From Planctomycetota bacterium (lineage in GTDB: Bacteria > Planctomycetota > SZUA-567 > H5-PLA8): a stretch of 64,000 nucleotides of DNA. Made by a program: the position numbers and the translations under genes. The stretch is taken from assembly GCA_016200135.1 (NCBI GenBank), contig JACQFI010000021.1:61089-125088 (forward strand), in the 5' to 3' direction. Positions 26,523 to 35,080 of this stretch are shown here, one piece after another. The number at the start of each line of letters is the position of its first letter. The first letter of the stretch is position 1. The notes under the pieces were generated by a model. It did no database searches, had not been told where the DNA came from, and was given only the letters and a program-made list of their open reading frames with translations.

Positions 26523-27482
26523 ATGACGATGCTGAAAACGACGCTGGCGGCCGCGGGCTTGGCGCTCGCTCTTTCGAGTGGCGCCTCGGCGCTCGAGGAC
26601 GACGCGGCGATCGCCGTGCTGGTCCATCGCGACGGCGTCGTGCGCGGCATTATCCTTAAAGAGACCGAGCAGGAAGTCGTCATCCGCACCTACGTCGGCG
26701 ACAAGACCTTCACCAAAGATCAGATCGTCGAACTGCGCACCAACCTGACGGCGCAGGAACGCGCCGCGATCCTCGCCCGCGTGAATCCTTCTAAAGATGA
26801 CGATGCGGCGAAGGCGCGCGACGCGGCCATCGCGGCAGGGAATGCCAAGGCTGCCGAGACGCCCAAGGCGGAGGTCGCGGCAAAGCAGGATAAGCCCGCG
26901 CCCGCGGCGGAACTCGCCGGGATCGCCAGGAACCCGTACATCGGCGACCGGCCGCAGAGCTTCGCCACGAACGCGGCCACCTGGGAAGAGCGCATGCTCG
27001 CGGGGCTCGACCGCAAGCTCACGCTGGAACTCGTCGACGACGACTTCTGCGAGGCCCTCGAACTGGTGAGCTCGATGACGAACATCAACATCGTGATCAG
27101 CCCGAAGGTCCGCGAACTGAAGCCGCGGGTCTCGCTAAACGTGAAGTCGATGGACGCCGCGAACGTCCTCAAGTGGATGACGAAGCTTACGGATACCCAC
27201 ATCGAGATTCACGAGGGCGCGCTCTACATCACCGACAAGCCCTCCAAGGAGGCCGCCGACACCGAGCGGACGGAACTGCTGCTCGCGCTCACGCGCATGG
27301 GCGCCGATACGAACGTCCTGCCGCCGGACGGCCAGGAGATCACCGAGGCCGACCGCATGAAGGTCGCGATGGCGATCTTCGAGAAGGAAAACCCCAAGCC
27401 GACGGACTTCCCCGGGCCCCGGCCCGGCGCCTTCAACAGCGATCCCGATTCCAATCCCGCCGTCAATCCCTTCCAGCCCTAG
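26523..27482 (+). CDS. Exported protein with secretin N-domain (STN-like) but no secretin barrel
   Basis: A 319-residue protein. ATG 26523 has GGGAGG seven bases upstream. A signal peptide covers residues 1-24. Residues ~25-80 form a small beta domain (VLVHRDGVVRGIILKETEQEVVIRTYVGD), followed by an Ala/Lys-rich linker, then an STN/secretin-N module: LTLELVDDDFCEALELVSSMTNINIVISPKV, PRVSLNVKSMDAANVLKWMTKLTDTHIEIHEGALYIT. This module aligns with the corresponding parts of the two secretins at 54011 and 57059 (FVDTPLDEALAFLDSLTKVNFILDPRV). It even ends with the same DFPGP ... NPF linker, but the protein stops there and lacks the beta-barrel. The FHA gene follows after 52 bp in a likely operon. 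Function unknown. Confidence 0.8.
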   Translation: MTMLKTTLAAAGLALALSSGASALEDDAAIAVLVHRDGVVRGIILKETEQEVVIRTYVGDKTFTKDQIVELRTNLTAQERAAILARVNPSKDDDAAKARDAAIAAGNAKAAETPKAEVAAKQDKPAPAAELAGIARNPYIGDRPQSFATNAATWEERMLAGLDRKLTLELVDDDFCEALELVSSMTNINIVISPKVRELKPRVSLNVKSMDAANVLKWMTKLTDTHIEIHEGALYITDKPSKEAADTERTELLLALTRMGADTNVLPPDGQEITEADRMKVAMAIFEKENPKPTDFPGPRPGAFNSDPDSNPAVNPFQP

Positions 27483-27534
27483 GCACGACTCTTCATCCTC
27501 GGACCTTTTCATCTTAGAGAAAGGAGCTATATTC

Positions 27535-27951
27535 ATGAGCCTGGGCGTCTCGGCGGGGCTACCGGTCATGCAGAAGATTCCAACCCTTGTGGGTGTCGCG
27601 GGACATTTCCAGGGTGAATCGTTCGCGCTCGAGTACGGCAAGACGGTCTCCGTCGGCCGCAGCCGCACCGCGGACTTCAGCCTGCGCCGCACGCAGAAAT
27701 ACCGCGGCCTGGACGAGAAGAAGCGCGAGGACGACGAGTCGGCCAAAACGGTGAGCTCAAAGCATTTTGAGATCACGATGTACAACCTGGGCTCCATCGA
27801 GATCAAGAACCTCAGCCCCAACGGCACGCTGGTGGACGGCAAGTCCGTCCAGACGCTGGTAATCGACGACGTCTCGAAGAAGACCCACGAGATCCGCTTC
27901 GGCGCCGACGAGATCCTGAAGCTCGAGATGCGGGTGCATGAGGAGCTGTAG
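27535..27951 (+). CDS. FHA domain protein
   Basis: A 138-residue protein that is almost entirely one forkhead-associated domain. The phosphothreonine-binding features are present: VGRSR (Gly-Arg), SSKHFEI (Ser and His) and LSPNGTLVDG (Asn-Gly). A charged insertion (KKREDDESA) lies between them. FHA domains bind phosphothreonine peptides made by Ser/Thr kinases; a transmembrane kinase is encoded at 48572. AAAGGAG precedes the start. It is co-oriented with the STN-type gene, suggesting that the exported protein and an internal phospho-binding adaptor work together, which is inference only. Confidence 0.9.
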   Translation: MSLGVSAGLPVMQKIPTLVGVAGHFQGESFALEYGKTVSVGRSRTADFSLRRTQKYRGLDEKKREDDESAKTVSSKHFEITMYNLGSIEIKNLSPNGTLVDGKSVQTLVIDDVSKKTHEIRFGADEILKLEMRVHEEL

Positions 27952-27956
27952 GGCGG

Positions 27957-28089
27957 CCAGTAATGGCGACTGAAGTAATCAGGAACGGAAGTGGTCAGTA
28001 ACAGGAGTACCTGGAACAAAACGGCCATCCAAGCGGATGGCCGTTTTGTTTCTGTTCACTGTTCACTTCTGTTACTTCCGTTCTCGCCG
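27957..28089. repeat. Extended imperfect palindrome surrounding a terminator
   Basis: Word-repeat arms on either side of the hairpin at 28016-28049: the left arm has ...GAACGGAAGT...CAGTAACAGGA, the right arm has CTGTTCACTTCTGTTACTTCCGTTC and CGCCGTTACTG. Together they could fold into one hairpin of more than 100 nt between the convergent FHA and sigma-serpin genes. Confidence 0.6.
28016..28049. terminator. Strong bidirectional terminator hairpin
   Basis: Perfect 15-bp stem ACAAAACGGCCATCC / GGATGGCCGTTTTGT with AAGC loop; its A/T-rich base gives U-runs in either direction. It lies between the convergent FHA gene and the sigma-serpin gene. Confidence 0.9.
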
Positions 28090-30831
28090 TTACTGCTGTT
28101 CCCGCGGATCCGCGACGCGGCCCATGAAGAGGATCGCGCCGGTGGCGTTCTCGCGGATCAGGAAGACGAAGGGCCGGTCGGCGTGGAATTCCTTGGGCTT
28201 GACCGACTCCCCTTTTTCTTCGCCTACGGCGACTGTGGCCGCGGCGGCCTCGGTGCCTTCTTCGTTCACTTCCACGAACGCTTTGTGGGCCACCAGGCCG
28301 AGCGAAAGCTCGGCGCGCTTCGTCATGCCCGAGAAGTTCGCCTTGCCGGGCGTGAACGCGTCCTTCATGCCCATGGCGATCAGCGTGTCCTTGAGATCCG
28401 CGCTCCAGGTCATCTTGAAGCGCGGCAGGAAGACGCTCACCTCTTCGGACTTCATGTCCTTAAGGATCTCGTCGAGTTTCCCGGAGGCAACCGCGTCCTC
28501 CATATCGCGGGTCAGCGCCTCGGCGCCCATGTCGCCGAACGGAACCAGGACGAGCATGCTGAGTTCGTTGTCGGTGTAGGGCATTTCCAGCGCATCGAAG
28601 CCGTCTTCAACCACGTGCAGACGTGCCATCACCACGTGGCCATACTTGAAGTGCTCGCGCTGCGTCATCATCGGCACTTTCACCTTCGTCCCATCCATGA
28701 GGGTAAAGTCCGCATTCGCCGTCATGCCTGGAGGAAAACGATGCTTCCAGGCGCTCTTGAAGTAGATCGCGTTGGCAACCGCCAGCTTCGCATCCTGCTT
28801 GATGCTGTCGGGCGCCAGGATGTCGGTGATCTTCTTCCGCGTTTTCTCCTCGACCCACGCGTTGATGCGCTTGCGCGCGGCCTCGGGATCTTTCTTAAAG
28901 TCCACGGCCTGCAAGCCCGAAGCGTAGTTCTCCTTCAGGCACGCGACGAAGTCCGCTTCGAAGGGCAGGTCCTCCTGCATCCACAAGCTGTTGGCGATGC
29001 TGAGCCGATAGGAGCGTTTTTTGCCGGCGCCGTCGAGCATGCGGAGCAGCGCGCCGAAGGCGGGATGAACCGAGTCCTGGTTTACGAACGCTTCCATGTG
29101 TTCCAGCGCCTGTCCGACGGGCGCATGCAGGACATTGGCGATCTCGACGGCTGTATGGCCCTTTGCTCCGGCCATCACTTGCGTCATGGCTGCGCCGATA
29201 CTGAACGGCGAGAAGAAGAGATTGCCTTTCTCGCCTCGCAGCTTGCCGTACAGGCCAAAGGCGAAGGCGTTGGCGCCTTCCACGGCGGCTTTGATCTCTT
29301 CCGGCTTTACCGGAGCGGCGACCTCGGTTTTTGCGCGAACAGCAACCTGAACGGCATTGGAGGCGACTTTGCCGGACCAGTACGGGGCTTGTTCGTCCAG
29401 CTTGCATCCGTATCCATTTTTCGTTGCGGCCGTGTTGTGTTGTTCCGTTACTTCATGGAACAAAACGAAACGATGCGTTCCCGCCGCGTCCGCTGGAAGG
29501 AAAAATTCGGGGTAGCCTTGAGGCGTCTGTTGTGTCGGCCTGCCAAAAGTATACCCGGCTAAATTCTGGCCTGCCTTTTCCTTTGTCCATGCCGCCGAAT
29601 AGGCTTTGATTTTCTGAATCCCGTAGGCGACTACGCAGGTGTACTCCACCTGACTGTTGGCTGGAATAGTCACAAAGTCGACTCCGGGTCCAATGCCGAC
29701 GAGCACTTGATAGGGCAGGGGTGTTCCGAGCGCGCCGTCGGTTTCGGGCACGAGGCGAAGAACGTCTCCACGTTCAAAGACACTTTTGCCCAGGGCTCCA
29801 ATGGGATAGCCGACCAGGACATTCAAGTTACCGTCAGTAATGTTCTTGAGCTTAATGGTGAAAGTAAGCGTATCGCCCGGAGAGACCGTCTTTTTGTTAG
29901 CTGCGAGTTCCAGTTTCAATCCGTTAACGGCATCGCCTTTCCATTCTTTGACGGTATTGACGTCGGAGGTCTCTTGAGGTTTGTTCTCCGCGCTGCGGCC
30001 GTTCGTTGTCATGATTGCGAGTGCGGCTATCAACGCCGTGAACGCTGTAACTAGGCTTATTTTCATGATCGTCGAAACTCCTGTCTGAGCGGCCATCGTG
30101 GGGATGGCCGGGGTTCGGGGACTGTTTAGCAACGCCTTCCATTGGCTGAGTTGCTGAGCGGTGAGCGCGTTTGAACCTACGGAGCCGGCGGCCTCTGCGG
30201 CCTGAGCCTCGGAACCGCGCAGCGCCGCCGCGCATTCGCCCGCTGCCAGTATCAGGCCCAGCAAGGCCAGCCGTTGGCGCAAGCGATCCACGCCGCGGCT
30301 GACGCGCGCCTTGGCCGTCCCGACTGGGCACCCGAGCGCCGCCGCGAGGTCCGCGTAGCCCAGTTCCCCAAAGTAGTGCAGGACGATGGGCGTGCGTTCG
30401 GCCTCGGGCAGGTTCGCGAGTTCCCGGTGCAGTGCTGCGGCGGCTTCGCGGTTCATGGCGTGCGCCTCGGTGGAGGACGGTTCGGCAGCGGTTCTTCCCG
30501 CCGCATGCGCCGAGTCCCGCCGCAGGTCCCTGCGGTTCTTGCGCAGGATATGCAGCGCCGCGTGGCAGGCGACCTGCAAGACCCATGCGCTGGCGGAGGC
30601 CTCCGGGTCGGAACTCTTGGGCGAGAACGTTCCCGCGAGCGCGCGGACTTGCAGCAGCGTTTCCTGGCAGGCGTCTTCGGCTAAAGCCGGGTCGCGCAGC
30701 ACGCGCCGGCAGACGCGCTGGATGGCCGGGCCGTGTTGCTCCAGCAGCGCGCCCCAGGCTTCGGCGTCCCGCGTCTCGGCAAGCCTGCGCAGGGCAGTGG
30801 CGGTATCCATTTCAGCTATCGTAGCATCCAT
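28090..30831 (-). CDS. ECF sigma factor fused through a TM helix and Ig-like region to an inhibitory-type serpin
   Basis: A 913-residue single frame. Residues ~24-100 are sigma region 2 (QRVCRRVLRDPALAEDACQE). Residues ~134-186 are sigma region 4 (LPEAERTPIVLHYFGELGYADLAAAL, then VGTAKARVSRGVDRLRQRL). One hydrophobic helix spans ~255-274, and a beta-rich Ig-like region (SPGDTLTFTIKLKNIT) lies at ~295-500. Residues ~515-910 form a full serpin: LFFSPFSIGAAMTQ, AVANAIYFKSAWKHRF, FHADRPFVFLIRE. The hinge EEGTEAAAAT (857-866) matches the inhibitory consensus. Spacing equal to antithrombin puts P1-P1' at Lys873-Gly874. GAGG precedes ATG 30831 by 9 bases. Likely topology: sigma inside, serpin outside. 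Met256 with a distant AGGAG (30082-30078) could be an internal start giving a separate exported serpin. The DNA from ~29400 to 30070 is visibly less GC-rich than its surroundings, a possible fusion seam. ECF factors with long anchored extensions are known in planctomycetes; a serpin extension is new to me. Confidence 0.88.
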   Translation of the reverse strand: MDATIAEMDTATALRRLAETRDAEAWGALLEQHGPAIQRVCRRVLRDPALAEDACQETLLQVRALAGTFSPKSSDPEASASAWVLQVACHAALHILRKNRRDLRRDSAHAAGRTAAEPSSTEAHAMNREAAAALHRELANLPEAERTPIVLHYFGELGYADLAAALGCPVGTAKARVSRGVDRLRQRLALLGLILAAGECAAALRGSEAQAAEAAGSVGSNALTAQQLSQWKALLNSPRTPAIPTMAAQTGVSTIMKISLVTAFTALIAALAIMTTNGRSAENKPQETSDVNTVKEWKGDAVNGLKLELAANKKTVSPGDTLTFTIKLKNITDGNLNVLVGYPIGALGKSVFERGDVLRLVPETDGALGTPLPYQVLVGIGPGVDFVTIPANSQVEYTCVVAYGIQKIKAYSAAWTKEKAGQNLAGYTFGRPTQQTPQGYPEFFLPADAAGTHRFVLFHEVTEQHNTAATKNGYGCKLDEQAPYWSGKVASNAVQVAVRAKTEVAAPVKPEEIKAAVEGANAFAFGLYGKLRGEKGNLFFSPFSIGAAMTQVMAGAKGHTAVEIANVLHAPVGQALEHMEAFVNQDSVHPAFGALLRMLDGAGKKRSYRLSIANSLWMQEDLPFEADFVACLKENYASGLQAVDFKKDPEAARKRINAWVEEKTRKKITDILAPDSIKQDAKLAVANAIYFKSAWKHRFPPGMTANADFTLMDGTKVKVPMMTQREHFKYGHVVMARLHVVEDGFDALEMPYTDNELSMLVLVPFGDMGAEALTRDMEDAVASGKLDEILKDMKSEEVSVFLPRFKMTWSADLKDTLIAMGMKDAFTPGKANFSGMTKRAELSLGLVAHKAFVEVNEEGTEAAAATVAVGEEKGESVKPKEFHADRPFVFLIRENATGAILFMGRVADPREQQ

Positions 30832-31139
30832 CCGCGCTCACCTCTCGTGTGGAAAGGCCCGCCGAGGGGCCTTGGGTTGCAGGAAATCCGGGCTCAAATT
30901 CGCGAGTTTTTAGACGCGGTGAGTGGGTCCGTGGAACTTGGCTTTTTCCTTCATGTTATGGTGAGGTTGGTCGATACTCCGCTGTTTACGAATTCCTCAT
31001 CTTTACACTTGAACGTGCCGATACCAAAGGCATTATGGAGCCATCGCCTGTTCAGGAATGCTCCGTTTTGCGTAAAGAGCGATCCTGACACGGGTTGGCT
31101 CCAGGGTGGGGGGGGACCCGCTCGGGAGAGTTACCGACC
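30832..31139. other. Divergent intergenic region between sigma-serpin and smc
   Basis: About 310 bp with no supported gene. It must hold promoters for both genes. A GGAACTT word at 30933-30939 resembles an ECF -35, but I see no convincing partner -10. Confidence 0.4.
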
Positions 31140-34100
31140 ATGTATCTGAAGCGCCTGGAAGCTTTTGGCTTCAAGTCGTTCGCCGATAAAGTCACTTTTG
31201 ACTTCGAACGCGGCTTCACCTGCGTCGTCGGCCCGAACGGCTGCGGCAAGTCCAACGTCGTCGACGCCGTAAAGTGGGTGCTAGGCGAGCAGTCCGCCAA
31301 GAGCCTGCGCGGCGGCGAGATGCTCGACGTCATCTTCAACGGCTCCGCCAACCGCAAGCCGCTCAACTTCGCCGAAGTCACGCTTACCTTCGACAACAAC
31401 GACGCCGAAGAGGCCAAGCGCCTGCCGCTGGCCGCGCCGGAAGTGAGCGTCACGCGCCGCCTCTACCGTAGCGGCGAGAGCGAGTACCTGATCAACAAGT
31501 CGCTCTGCCGCTTGCGCGATATCCGCGAGCTCTTCTGGGACACGGGCATCGGCACGACGAGCTACTCGATCATCGAGCAGGGTAAGATCGGCCAGTTGCT
31601 CGAAGCGAACTCGAAAGAGCGCCGCTCCCTCTTTGAAGAAGCAGCCGGCATCCACAAGTACAAGGAACGGAAGAAGGAGGCCCTGCGGCGGCTCGAGCGC
31701 ACCGAGCAGAACATGGCGCGCATCAACGACACGCTGGGTGAAGTCGAACGCCAGCTCCGCTCCGTGACGCGCCAGGCCGAGAAGGCCCGCAAGGCCAAAG
31801 AGATCTCCGACAAGCTCCGCCAGACCAAGCTCGAGATCCTGCTCCACGACACCTTTACCTGCCAGACGACGCTGCGCGAAGTGGAAGGTTCGCTCGCTGG
31901 CGCGCAGGACCAGGTCGCGCAGCTCTCGGCGGAACTCGCCACGGCGCAGGCGTCCACGGTCACCGAACAGGAAAAGATGGGCGAACTCGACGGCGAACTG
32001 GCCGCCGCGCAGTCCCGGTTGAGCGAAGTCCGCACGGCGCTGGCCGGGCTGGAAGCCTCCATCGAGGCCGACAAGCGCGCGGTCGAGGGCATGCAGGCCG
32101 AGTCCAAGCGCGCGCGCGAGGTCGCCCAGGAGGCCGGGCAGCGCGCCGCAGCGCTGGCGCAAGAGCGCGAACGCACCGAGCTCGACTTGGCCAACGATTC
32201 GCAGGCGCTGCAGGACCGCCGCGCCAGCGAGCAGGCAATGTCCGACGCCTACGCCGCGGCGCAAGCCGGGTACGACGGCACCGCGAAACAGCTCGAACTC
32301 GCGCGCCGCGAGGCCCTGGACGTGCTCGGCCGCCGCGCGCAGCACCAGCAGTCGCTCACGCAGGCCGAGGCCGACCTGGGCGGCATCGACTACCGCATCC
32401 GCAAGGTCAAGGCGGTGGTCGAGAAGGCCGAGGATGCGCTCCGTTTCGCGCAGGCCGAGGCCGAAGAAGTGCGCGGGCGCATGGAGCAGATCCGCCGCCG
32501 CCGCGAGACCCTCGACACGGAACTCGCCGGCATCCGCAGCCTGCAAGCGCGCACCGAAGACGAGATCGAGCGCCTGAACGCGAAGGCGCAGGAGTTGCGC
32601 AACCAGCTCGAGAAGTGCCGCTCGCGCCTGACCGTCCTCGAAGATTTGAACGAGAGCGGCGAGGGCCTCTCGCCCGGCGTCCGCGCCGTGATGGCGACGG
32701 TGAACACCGCGGGCTCCGAAGACCCGGAGGTCCACGGGCTGGTGGCCGATTGCCTGCGCGTGCACCCGCGCCACGAGGCGGCGGTCGAAGCGGCGCTTGG
32801 CACGAACATCGAGACCGTCGTGACCGGCGGCTTCGCCACGGCCGGGAAGTGGCTCGATTCGCTGCGCGAGCAGGGCCTCGGCAGGGCCACATTCCTCTCG
32901 CTGGACCGCTGCGCGCTCGGCGGCCCGAACGATCCCGACGCGCCGGGCCTGGACGAAGATGCCCTGAAAGCCATGGGCTGCCTGGGCCGCGCCGCGGACC
33001 TGGTGGCCTTCGACGAAGCGTACCGCCCCGTCGCGGAAGCGCTACTGGGCGACGTGCTGGTCTTCGAGACCCCCGCGCATGCGCAGGATGCCTACGCGCA
33101 GGACGTCGTCTCGTCGCGCTGGCGTCGCGTGAGCGTGCAGGGCGACCTCTTCGAGCCCAACGGCGCGGTCTCCGGCGGCAAGTTCCGCGTGGACCGCCTG
33201 GGCCTGATCGGGCGGCGCAACGAGATCGCGCGGCTCGGCGCCGAGATGGACGAGCTCCGGCAGCAGATCGAGGCGCTCGGCGACCGCGGCGGCTTCCTGG
33301 AAAAGCGCGCGCAGCGCCTTGTGCGCGACGACGAACGCATCTCGTCCGGCATGGACGCGCTCGCCGCGACGCTCACGGAACTCAAGGGCCTCCAGGCCGC
33401 CATCGCGCGCGAAGAGAGCCGTTCGGCCGAAGAGAAGAAGGTGGCTGGCGACGAGATCCGCGAGCTCGAGGCCGAGCGCACGGCGCGCTCGTCGCGCATC
33501 GCGGACCTGCGGGCCGAGCAAGAGAAGTTGGTCGAACAGGAGGCCGCCGCCAACGCGCGCGCGAGCGCAATGGCCACCGAACTCGCCGGGCGCGAGACCG
33601 CCGTCAGCGAGCGCCGCGCCGCCCTGGAAGACCTTAAACGCGAGGCGAGCACGCTCGCGGCCCGCGTCGAGGGCCTGCAGCGCCACGCGCAGTCGCTCTC
33701 CGCGCAGTTCGCCGAGCGCCGCGACGAGGCCGACCGCGAGAACCGCCGCGCCGACGCGCTCGACCGCCGCCGCGAGGCTACCGAGTCGGAACTCAAAGAT
33801 AAGGAAACCGACCGCGACGCGCTGACCGGCAAGATCTCCACCTTCGAGTCCGACGTGCGGCGCCTTACGGAAGAGAAGGAGAACGCGCGGCTGCGCTTCG
33901 AGGACGCCCGCGGGCGCGAGCGCGCCGTCGGCGGAGATCTCGAGAAGGCCCGCGAGCAGGCCGCGAGCATCGAGCATCAGCGCCTCGAATTGAAGCTGCG
34001 CCTCGACGCCAAGCTGGAGCAGGCCCGCAACGACTTCCAGCTCGACGCGCAGGCCGAACTCTCGTCGCGCGGCGGACCGCCGCCGGTTGCGCCGGAAGCG

Positions 34101-34943
34101 CTCGAACAGGCCCGCGCCCTGGAAGACCGCCTGCAGCGCCTGGGCCCCGTGAACATGTACGCCCTGGAAGAGCAGAAGCAGCTCGAACAGCGCCTCGGGT
34201 TCCTCAAGACGCAGTGGGACGACCTGGAGTCCGCGCGCAGCAGTCTGCGCGACGTGATCGCGCGCATCAACCGGCGCAGCCGCAAGCAGTTCCAGGACAC
34301 CTTCGAGGCCGTGCGCGCGCACTTCCAGGAGATCTTCCGCAAGCTCTTCGGCGGCGGCAAGGCCGACATTATTCTGGAGGAAGGCGAGGACATCCTCGAA
34401 GCCGGCATCGAGATCACCGCGCGGCCTCCGGGCAAGGAGCCGCGTTCGATCATGCAGCTCTCCGGCGGCGAGAAGGCGATGACGACCATCGCGCTGCTCT
34501 TCGCCGTCTTCCGCTCGCGCCCCGCGCCCTTCTGCATCCTGGACGAAGTGGACGCGCCGCTCGACGAGTCCAACGTGGACCGCTTCAACCTCATCATCCG
34601 CGAGTTCATGGACCGCTCGCAGTTCCTGGTCATCACGCACAACCGCAAGACCATGAGCTACGGCGACGTGCTCTACGGCGTCACCATGCCCGAGCCCGGC
34701 GTCAGCAAGCGTCTTGCGATCAAGTACCACGAGATCGAGCGGCACCTGCCGATGGACCAGATCGAGCAGCAGGCCGCCGAAGCGCGCGAGAAGGCCCTGG
34801 CGGATGCGCCGCCCAAGGCGGACGCGCCGGCCGCCGCGGCCGAACCCGTCGCGGAGCCTGTTCCCGCGCAACCGGCCGAACCGGCACAAGCGGTGGAGTT
34901 GGCCAGGCCCGAAGCGGTGGATGCCTCCGGCGGCGGCGGCTAG
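31140..34943 (+). CDS. smc: Chromosome segregation protein SMC
   Basis: A 1267-residue SMC. The N-terminal head starts MYLKRLEAFGFKSFADKV, with Walker A GPNGCGKSNVVDAVKWVLGEQSAKSLRGGEM. Two long coiled-coil arms (~170-510 and ~680-1010) flank a hinge at ~520-650 (GLSPGVRAVMATVN, VHGLVADCLRV). The C-terminal head has signature LSGGEKAMTTIALLFA and Walker B ILDEVDAPLDESNVDRF. ATG 31140 is chosen by homology; 15 upstream codons are open but unlike SMC. The protein dimerises at the hinge and compacts and segregates chromosomes with ScpAB, which are not in this window. A ~55-residue Ala/Pro/Glu tail after the head is an extension beyond normal SMC length. Confidence 0.97.
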   Translation: MYLKRLEAFGFKSFADKVTFDFERGFTCVVGPNGCGKSNVVDAVKWVLGEQSAKSLRGGEMLDVIFNGSANRKPLNFAEVTLTFDNNDAEEAKRLPLAAPEVSVTRRLYRSGESEYLINKSLCRLRDIRELFWDTGIGTTSYSIIEQGKIGQLLEANSKERRSLFEEAAGIHKYKERKKEALRRLERTEQNMARINDTLGEVERQLRSVTRQAEKARKAKEISDKLRQTKLEILLHDTFTCQTTLREVEGSLAGAQDQVAQLSAELATAQASTVTEQEKMGELDGELAAAQSRLSEVRTALAGLEASIEADKRAVEGMQAESKRAREVAQEAGQRAAALAQERERTELDLANDSQALQDRRASEQAMSDAYAAAQAGYDGTAKQLELARREALDVLGRRAQHQQSLTQAEADLGGIDYRIRKVKAVVEKAEDALRFAQAEAEEVRGRMEQIRRRRETLDTELAGIRSLQARTEDEIERLNAKAQELRNQLEKCRSRLTVLEDLNESGEGLSPGVRAVMATVNTAGSEDPEVHGLVADCLRVHPRHEAAVEAALGTNIETVVTGGFATAGKWLDSLREQGLGRATFLSLDRCALGGPNDPDAPGLDEDALKAMGCLGRAADLVAFDEAYRPVAEALLGDVLVFETPAHAQDAYAQDVVSSRWRRVSVQGDLFEPNGAVSGGKFRVDRLGLIGRRNEIARLGAEMDELRQQIEALGDRGGFLEKRAQRLVRDDERISSGMDALAATLTELKGLQAAIAREESRSAEEKKVAGDEIRELEAERTARSSRIADLRAEQEKLVEQEAAANARASAMATELAGRETAVSERRAALEDLKREASTLAARVEGLQRHAQSLSAQFAERRDEADRENRRADALDRRREATESELKDKETDRDALTGKISTFESDVRRLTEEKENARLRFEDARGRERAVGGDLEKAREQAASIEHQRLELKLRLDAKLEQARNDFQLDAQAELSSRGGPPPVAPEALEQARALEDRLQRLGPVNMYALEEQKQLEQRLGFLKTQWDDLESARSSLRDVIARINRRSRKQFQDTFEAVRAHFQEIFRKLFGGGKADIILEEGEDILEAGIEITARPPGKEPRSIMQLSGGEKAMTTIALLFAVFRSRPAPFCILDEVDAPLDESNVDRFNLIIREFMDRSQFLVITHNRKTMSYGDVLYGVTMPEPGVSKRLAIKYHEIERHLPMDQIEQQAAEAREKALADAPPKADAPAAAAEPVAEPVPAQPAEPAQAVELARPEAVDASGGGG

Positions 34944-34971
34944 ACCGGCGCCCAAGGGCTCAAAACCGTAT

Positions 34972-34999
34972 CCCGGCCTCCGCTTTCGCGGGGGCCGGG
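34972..34999 (+). terminator. Terminator-like hairpin after smc
   Basis: Stem CCCGGCCTCCGC (34972-34983) with GCGGGGGCCGGG (34988-34999), one G-T wobble, TTTC loop, followed by TGCTTTT. The stem is strong, the U-tract modest. Confidence 0.7.
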
Positions 35000-35080
35000 T
35001 GCTTTTGAAGGCTATGAAATCGTCCCGCGTCTCGTTATTATCTTAAGGGGCTTTAGGGCCCATGGTCCGAGGATGCCAAT

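Noticed and set aside
30933..30939. GGAACTT, an ECF-type -35 word, next to the sigma-serpin gene
   Set aside because: No matching -10 at the proper distance in either direction; a single 7-mer is not evidence of self-regulation.
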